17,551 nucleotides of DNA from Mycetocola_B reblochoni. Lineage in GTDB: Bacteria > Actinomycetota > Actinomycetes > Actinomycetales > Microbacteriaceae. A program made the position numbers and the translations under genes. The notes beneath the pieces are model-generated. The model was not told the origin of the DNA, did no database searches, and saw nothing but the letters and a program-made list of their open reading frames with translations. Every line of letters begins with the position of its first letter. Within the stretch, counting starts at the first letter, position 1. Positions 13,666-17,551 of the stretch are shown here, piece after piece. The DNA is taken from contig NZ_RCUW01000022.1 in the NCBI RefSeq assembly GCF_003667525.1, positions 1 to 17,551 on the forward strand. Direction: 5' to 3'.

Positions 13666-14295
13666 ATGCCGCCACGCAGACACACCCGTCAGGACGTGAT
13701 CGACGCCGCGTTAGAGCTGCTGAACGAACACGGCTTGGATGCTGTCACCATCCGCGAAGTCGCACGACGCATGCGAGTCAACGTGAACACCGTGTCTTTC
13801 CAGGTCGGGACAAAAGCACGCCTGCTCGGACTGATGTCAGACGCCGTATTGGCACATCTCTCCCTGGATGACCTACCCGAGGACGGGTTCCAGCGAGCAG
13901 AGGAGATCCTCAGTCGCTACCGACACACCCTGCTGACATACCGCGACGGTGCACGCCTCACCGCAGGCAACACGCCGTTCGAGGAGCACACACGGGACTT
14001 CACCGAGGAGCTCGTGACCGCCCTCAGTATCGCGGGCGTGCCCGACAGAGAAAGCGCGCACGGCATGTGGGCACTGTTCTACTTCCTGCTCGGCATCACC
14101 CAAGAACAACAAGCCGCGCAAATCCAAGCCGCCCCAGAAGAAGTTCCGCCCTCCGATAGATACCCGACTCTGCACCGCCTTCACCCGCACCTGTTCTCCG
14201 CAGACTTCGACGCATGCTACGACTTCGGTGTTGCCGCCATCCTCACCCACCTCCGCCAAAGCGTCCTGGCGCAAGAGCAACGAACGGACACCTGA
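13666..14295 (+). CDS. TetR-class transcriptional repressor
   Basis: 209-residue one-component repressor. The N-terminal HTH (residues 6-50, RQDVIDAALELLNEHGLDAVTIREVARRMRVNVNTVSFQVGTKARLL) belongs to the TetR family. The C-terminal half follows true TetR (TetR_C type): YRDGARLTAGNTPFEEHTRDFTEEL...AGVPDRESAHGMWALFYFLLGITQEQQA parallels the HRDGAK...TLGCVLEDQE stretch of tetracycline repressors. A few residues differ from the common HTH signature (VSFQVGTKARLL where most have LY.H...K..LL). Start ATG 13666 has AGAGAGGG 5 bases upstream. It diverges from the SIP gene across the tandem operator, so it probably represses both itself and SIP/MFS; the inducer is unknown. Confidence 0.92.
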   Translation: MPPRRHTRQDVIDAALELLNEHGLDAVTIREVARRMRVNVNTVSFQVGTKARLLGLMSDAVLAHLSLDDLPEDGFQRAEEILSRYRHTLLTYRDGARLTAGNTPFEEHTRDFTEELVTALSIAGVPDRESAHGMWALFYFLLGITQEQQAAQIQAAPEEVPPSDRYPTLHRLHPHLFSADFDACYDFGVAAILTHLRQSVLAQEQRTDT

Positions 14296-14302
14296 AGGTG
14301 TC
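14287..14302 (+). terminator. Perfect hairpin over the tetR stop codon
   Basis: GACACCT (14287-14293), GA, AGGTGTC (14296-14302): a 7-bp perfect stem with a 2-base loop that includes the stop TGA 14293-14295. There is no T tract, so it may be a weak terminator or a 3'-end stabiliser. Confidence 0.45.
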
Positions 14303-14471
14303 AGCGCGATCACACAATCCGAGCTCGCCGTATGCAGCAGCTTCATTCCAGTAGTGAGTCAGTGTCACCGGATCAGCACGGATCTTCGGATGGAATGACC
14401 TCAGCCATTCCTTCGACACCTACCGCGCAGGACTCTCTGTTTACAGGGAGGACCGCTCGTGAAACTCATGC
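14303..14471. other. Gap before IS256 copy 2
   Basis: No gene recognised. One inverted repeat, GGAATG ... CATTCC, lies around 14391-14410. A short plus-strand frame (VTGSARIFGWNDLSHSFDTYR...) ends at TGA about 14461 and might be the tail of a lost gene, but I cannot identify it. Confidence 0.4.
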
Positions 14472-14507
14472 GGGTCTGTCGGAAAGTTTGTGTGTGAGGG
14501 GTTCGGC
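14472..14507 (+). repeat. Left inverted repeat of IS256 copy 2
   Basis: Shares GGGTCTGTC, then TTTGTGTNTG and TTCGGC at matching places with the reverse complement of 15856-15890; the six bases after GGGTCTGTC differ between the ends. Confidence 0.85.
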
Positions 14508-14538
14508 GTGATCGGTTCGGCTTCGGTCGGACGGGAAG

Positions 14539-15855
14539 ATGAATCACGTCATGAGCACTGAATTGAAGACAACAACTGAGCAATCCGAGACCGTCGATCT
14601 GCGAACCGGGGAGGTCCTTCCTGCGCCGCCGAATATCACCGCGGTCGCGGAGCAACTCGTGGCCGCCGCTCGTGGTCAAGGGATCGAACTGACTGGCCCG
14701 AACGGGCTGCTGACGGGACTGACCCGGCAGGTCCTGCAGTCCGCGTTGGAAGCGGAGCTGACCGAGCACCTCGGCTACGACCCGGGCGATCGGGTCGGGA
14801 AGCAGACGCCGAACAGCCGGAACGGATCCACGCCGAAGACGGTGCGGACCGAGATCGGCGATCTCACGATCCAGGTCCCGAGGGACCGGGCGGGCACGTT
14901 CGCGCCGGTGGTGGTGCCCAAGCATCAGCGCCGGATCGCGGGGTTCGACGAGGCGGTGATCTCGCTGTATGCGAAGGGCATGACCACCGGCGATATCGCC
15001 AAGCACCTCTCCGATCTCTACGGATCAGACGTCTCTCATGATCTGGTGTCGACGGTGACCGACAAGGTGCTCGGCGACATGCAGGAATGGCAAGCCCGTC
15101 CGCTGGACCTCGTCTATCCCGTGGTTCTGATCGACGCGCTCGTGATCAAGGTCCGCGACGGGCAGGTCGCCAACCGGCCTGTCTACGTCGCTGTCGGCAT
15201 CGATCTCGAGGGTCACCGTGACGTTCTCGGGTTGTGGATGGGACCGACCGGCGGGGAGGGCGCGAAGCAGAGGATGAACATGCTCACGGAGCTGCGCAAC
15301 CGTGGTGTCGCCGATGTCTGCATCGTCTGCCGCGACGGACTCAAAAGCCTCCCCGATGCGATCACCGCGATCTGGCCCCTCGCAACGGTGCAGCAGTGTG
15401 TCGTGCATCTCGTGCGGAACTCACTTCGATACGCGTCGAAGAAGTACTGGTCCAAGATCACCGGGCAGCTCCGCGAGGTCTATACCGCTCCGACCATCGC
15501 AGCGGCCGAGGCGAGATTCGCGGAGTTCGCCGAGCAATGGCGGAGCCTGTATCCGGCGATGACCCAGATGTGGGAGAGCGCGTGGGGCGAGTTCGTGCCG
15601 TTCCTGAAGTTCCCGCCCGAGATCAGACGCCTCATCTATACGACCAATGGGATCGAGTCGCTCAATGCCAGGTTCCGGCAGGCCACGAGACGCCGCGGGC
15701 ACTTCCCCAACGAGCAGGCGACGATGAAGGTGCTCTACCTGACGGTGCTCGAGCGGCGCCCGAATCGCACGAACCCGACCGGGCAGATCGCCAGCTGGAA
15801 AGCTATCCCGAATACCCTGTCCATCACCTACGGCGACCGCCTAGGAATCAACTAA
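14539..15855 (+). CDS. IS256-family transposase (mutator type), second copy
   Basis: 438 residues, identical in every residue to the protein at 58-1374, with the same D199, D266, E373 triad and CVVH block. The same two possible starts exist (14539 and 14554). Identity between copies 14.5 kb apart points to recent duplication or ongoing gene conversion. It is complete with both inverted repeats, so this copy should be able to move on its own if expressed. No strong promoter was recognised in the 67 bases between the left tip and the start. Confidence 0.95.
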   Translation: MNHVMSTELKTTTEQSETVDLRTGEVLPAPPNITAVAEQLVAAARGQGIELTGPNGLLTGLTRQVLQSALEAELTEHLGYDPGDRVGKQTPNSRNGSTPKTVRTEIGDLTIQVPRDRAGTFAPVVVPKHQRRIAGFDEAVISLYAKGMTTGDIAKHLSDLYGSDVSHDLVSTVTDKVLGDMQEWQARPLDLVYPVVLIDALVIKVRDGQVANRPVYVAVGIDLEGHRDVLGLWMGPTGGEGAKQRMNMLTELRNRGVADVCIVCRDGLKSLPDAITAIWPLATVQQCVVHLVRNSLRYASKKYWSKITGQLREVYTAPTIAAAEARFAEFAEQWRSLYPAMTQMWESAWGEFVPFLKFPPEIRRLIYTTNGIESLNARFRQATRRRGHFPNEQATMKVLYLTVLERRPNRTNPTGQIASWKAIPNTLSITYGDRLGIN

Positions 15856-15890
15856 GCCGAAGCCCCATACACAAAGGAACGGACAGACCC
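15856..15890 (-). repeat. Right inverted repeat of IS256 copy 2
   Basis: Starts right after the transposase TAA and ends CAGACCC; mirror of 14472-14507. The same bases form the right end of copy 1 at 1375-1409. Confidence 0.85.
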
Positions 15891-16176
15891 TGGGCGGAAC
15901 CCACGATCGAGCGCCCGGCGCTATTTGTTTGGACATTCGGAAGAGAGTGTGCAGAATGAGGTATAAATTGAGGGGGTGAATTAGCGCGGGCTGGGCTCGC
16001 TCTTCGATCGTGGGTCGCGGGTTCAGGAGGAATGGCGCTGTCCTCTATGGGCGTTGCAGGCTCTGAGAGGGGCTTGCTCTGCATACCTGTGACTCATTCA
16101 CACCCCAGGTCTTTCTTGTTTTTGGACATTTCGGAGACCCTTCATTCCGGAACGATAGTGACGAACGAACAACCTC
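15891..16176. promoter_or_regulatory. 286-bp upstream region of the MalT-like gene
   Basis: A noncoding stretch, visibly richer in A/T than its surroundings in parts (TATAAATT at 15962). It holds a 12-bp perfect inverted repeat (15899-15910 and 16004-16015) and a direct repeat TTTGGACATT(T)CGGA at 15928-15941 and 16121-16135. A 51-codon frame from ATG 16032 overlaps the next gene's start but has a poorly spaced AGGAGG and no known homology. No clear -35/-10 pair was found. Confidence 0.5.
15899..16015. repeat. Inverted repeat pair, 12 bp, 93 bp apart
   Basis: ACCCACGATCGA at 15899-15910 is the exact reverse complement of TCGATCGTGGGT at 16004-16015. The arms continue with partial match inward (GCG / AGAGCG). 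They could be ends of a tiny nonautonomous element, paired operator sites, or chance. Confidence 0.6.
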
Positions 16177-17442
16177 ATGCCCTCTGACTGGTCCAGCTAC
16201 CTCTCCGGCAGTCATCTCATCGATGTCATCCCGCGCCCGGTCCTGGCGCGACGAGTGCTCGACGCGCCCCAGCGTTGGGTGACCGTCCACGGAGCGCCGG
16301 GGGTCGGCAAAAGCACGCTCCTGATGCAAGTAGTCGAGCGGCTTCGTGACTCCTGGACGCCCCACATGCTGGTGGTCGACCCGCGCACTGATGCGCGGGG
16401 TGTACAAGAGCTGATTGCCTCGTTCGGCAATCGCGAGGTCGTTTCGCGTGGCCTCACCCTGGTTATCGACGACTTCGACTGGTGGGTTGCCGATGGCAGG
16501 GCGCAGGCGTTGAAGAGCGCGCTGGAGCAGTATCCGGATCTGCGCCTCGTGACTGCCACGCTGGATCCCCTCGAACCGTCACGGTATCTCCCCGCTGGCG
16601 AGGAGTTCTCGGCAGTTCGCAGCAGCGATCTCGTGTTCTCGACGGGTGAGATCCGTGACTACTGCGAGCGGGTGCAGAGCCTCGCCGCTTCAGGTGGAAC
16701 GGAGGTCTCGCCGATGAACGGACGAATGCAGCAGCGCCTCCTTGACTCTACCGCGGGTATGCCACTTGCCGTCGCCTTGGCCGTCGATCACTGGTGCTTT
16801 CCCCGTGCCTCCCGCACAGATGGCTTTAACGTAGGCCTCGTGCTGTGGCCGATGCGCAGTGTCATTCAAACACGCTTCCCGGTAAGCACTGGCGCAAGCG
16901 GCGCAAGTCGCCTGGGCTATCTCCTGTCCTTGATGCCGCGTTTCAGGGACGAACATGTTTCGATGCTCGCGCGGGATCTCCCACCGATACGGCTCTCGGA
17001 CCTGACGGTCCAACTCGGTGTCGACCCATTGAGCGGATCGGGCAGAGGCGGATACTCGTGGCGCAAATCGGCCTGGGGAACCTTTACGCAGTGGAACCAG
17101 TTTTCCCAGAGTGATCGCGATGCGCTAGCCGAGATGCTGCTCGAGCGGGGAGACACGGTCGCCGCATTCGAACAGTTCGTGTTGCGTGGCGATTGCGCCC
17201 GAGCTGAGCGCCTCCTGCACAGGGGCTTCGCTGAACTCTTCATAAGATTCGCTCCAGAGATCGAGGGCCACCTGCTGTCGATCGCTGGCGAGGATCTCCG
17301 AGCACACCCATACCTTCGAGCGTTCATCTCGATACTCAGGCCGACCAACGACTCCAAAGGACTTGCCACAGCCGTCCGAAACTTTGCACTCAAGGCCGAG
17401 GTTGTAACGAATCGGTGCGCCGCGCTAGGGCGTGTCTCCTAA
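16177..17442 (+). pseudogene. MalT-like STAND ATPase regulator, C-terminus cut off by an IS
   Basis: 421 readable residues, of which roughly the last five come from the IS. Walker A is HGAPGVGKSTLL (38-49) and Walker B is LTLVIDDFDWW (93-103); FSTGEIRDYCERVQSL and TAGMPLAVALAV are the usual winged-helix/GxP parts of NB-ARC-like STAND proteins. Alpha-helical repeats begin near the end (ALAEMLLERGDTVAAFEQFVLRGDCARAERLLHRGFAELF), as in MalT/LuxR-type activators. Such proteins are usually 800-900 residues with TPR-like repeats and a C-terminal LuxR HTH, all missing here. Without the HTH it cannot be proven a transcription factor. ATG 16177 has no good Shine-Dalgarno. The frame ends at TAA 17440-17442 inside the IS. 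Confidence 0.8.
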
Positions 17443-17551
17443 TAGGGTCGCCCAGGTGAGGCAGGCGTGGAGGACGGCTCCGGCTCTGTAGGTGATGGCG
17501 AGTTTGTCGTAGCGGGTCGCGATGCCGCGCCATTGCTTGATCAGTGCGAAA
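17425..17551 (-). CDS. IS5-family (IS427-like) transposase, C-terminal end, partial
   Basis: Minus-strand reading from the window edge gives FALIKQWRGIATRYDKLAITYRAGAVLHACLTWATLLGDTP and then TAG (17427-17425). The K-Q-W-R-G-I-A-T-R-Y-D-K block is the signature tail of IS5/IS427-group DDE transposases (usual pattern RLKQWRGIATRYDK). The remainder lies outside the window. The stop codon is formed with the CTAG at the insertion point. Confidence 0.85.
   Translation of the reverse strand, partial: FALIKQWRGIATRYDKLAITYRAGAVLHACLTWATLLGDTP
17428..17551 (-). mobile_element. IS5-family element, one end, running off the window
   Basis: The tip is placed at GGGCGTGTCTCCTAATAGGG just after CTAG (17425-17428), a target type common for IS427-like elements. 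The element interrupts the MalT-like gene. The other end and the rest of that gene should lie beyond 17551. Confidence 0.7.

Larger units (their letters stand above)
14472..15890 (+). mobile_element. IS256-family insertion sequence, copy 2 (complete, 1419 bp)
   Basis: Both ends are visible. The tips GGGTCTGTC (14472) and its complement GACAGACCC (15890) start imperfect inverted repeats of about 35 bp. The body matches copy 1, with the same transposase protein and same orientation. The 8 bases to the left (ACTCATGC) and right (TGGGCGGA) differ, so there is no target duplication around this copy. That is expected if it is one arm of a composite element or took part in recombination with the other copy. 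Confidence 0.95.

Noticed and set aside
14401..15006. Minus-strand frame spanning the IS256 left end
   Set aside because: It crosses the element boundary and is antisense to the transposase, so it is not a real gene.
16032..16187. 51-codon frame with AGGAGG just upstream
   Set aside because: The AGGAGG is only one base from the ATG, the peptide resembles nothing known, and it overlaps the MalT-like start. It might be an upstream leader peptide, but support is too thin to call.
1..17551. CRISPR array, tRNA or rRNA genes
   Set aside because: No regularly spaced repeats, cloverleaf-like blocks with CCA ends or conserved rRNA stretches were seen by eye.

Overview
The window comes from a high-GC Gram-positive bacterium, most likely an actinobacterium. 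The coding bias is strongly G/C at third positions, start regions are ATG/GTG, one promoter looks leaderless, and the families present (ArsR/SRPBCC operon, siderophore-interacting protein, actinobacterial-type IS30/IS21/IS256 elements) fit that group. I cannot name the genus from the sequence alone. This is a typical accessory region: seven transposase loci from six IS families lie in 17.5 kb, with non-transposon genes stranded between them.

Layout. Positions 1-1409 hold an IS256-family element (first ~10 bp outside the window), and 14472-15890 hold a second copy in the same orientation whose transposase is identical in amino-acid sequence. Between them, in order: an intact IS30-family element (1469-2952); a full-length RclA-like flavoprotein disulfide reductase (3101-4456); a left-truncated IS21-family element (istA remnant plus intact istB, 4460-6623); a GNAT acetyltransferase (6676-7176); an ArsR repressor with two SRPBCC/AHSA1 proteins in one tight operon (7287-8634) behind a 24-bp perfect palindromic operator; a GNAT gene broken by an in-frame amber codon (8695-9228); a convergent intact GNAT (9248-9796); a nested scrapheap in which an IS110-family tail lies inside an IS3-family tail, which in turn cuts a decayed methionine-aminopeptidase gene (9954-11103); and a divergent unit with a siderophore-interacting protein and a CynX/NimT-type MFS transporter on the minus strand and a TetR-class repressor on the plus strand (11313-14295).

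Beyond the second IS256 copy lies a 286-bp regulatory-looking gap with inverted and direct repeats. It is followed by the N-terminal part of a MalT-like STAND ATPase whose C-terminal half is cut off by an IS5-family (IS427-like) element running off the window end.

How it fits together. The two IS256 copies could act as ends of a ~15.9-kb composite transposon carrying oxidant defence (RclA-like), small-molecule acetylation (GNATs), an ArsR-controlled SRPBCC pair, and a TetR-controlled SIP/MFS unit. The test is whether the bases just before position 1 match the bases after 15890. No rRNA, tRNA or CRISPR array was seen.
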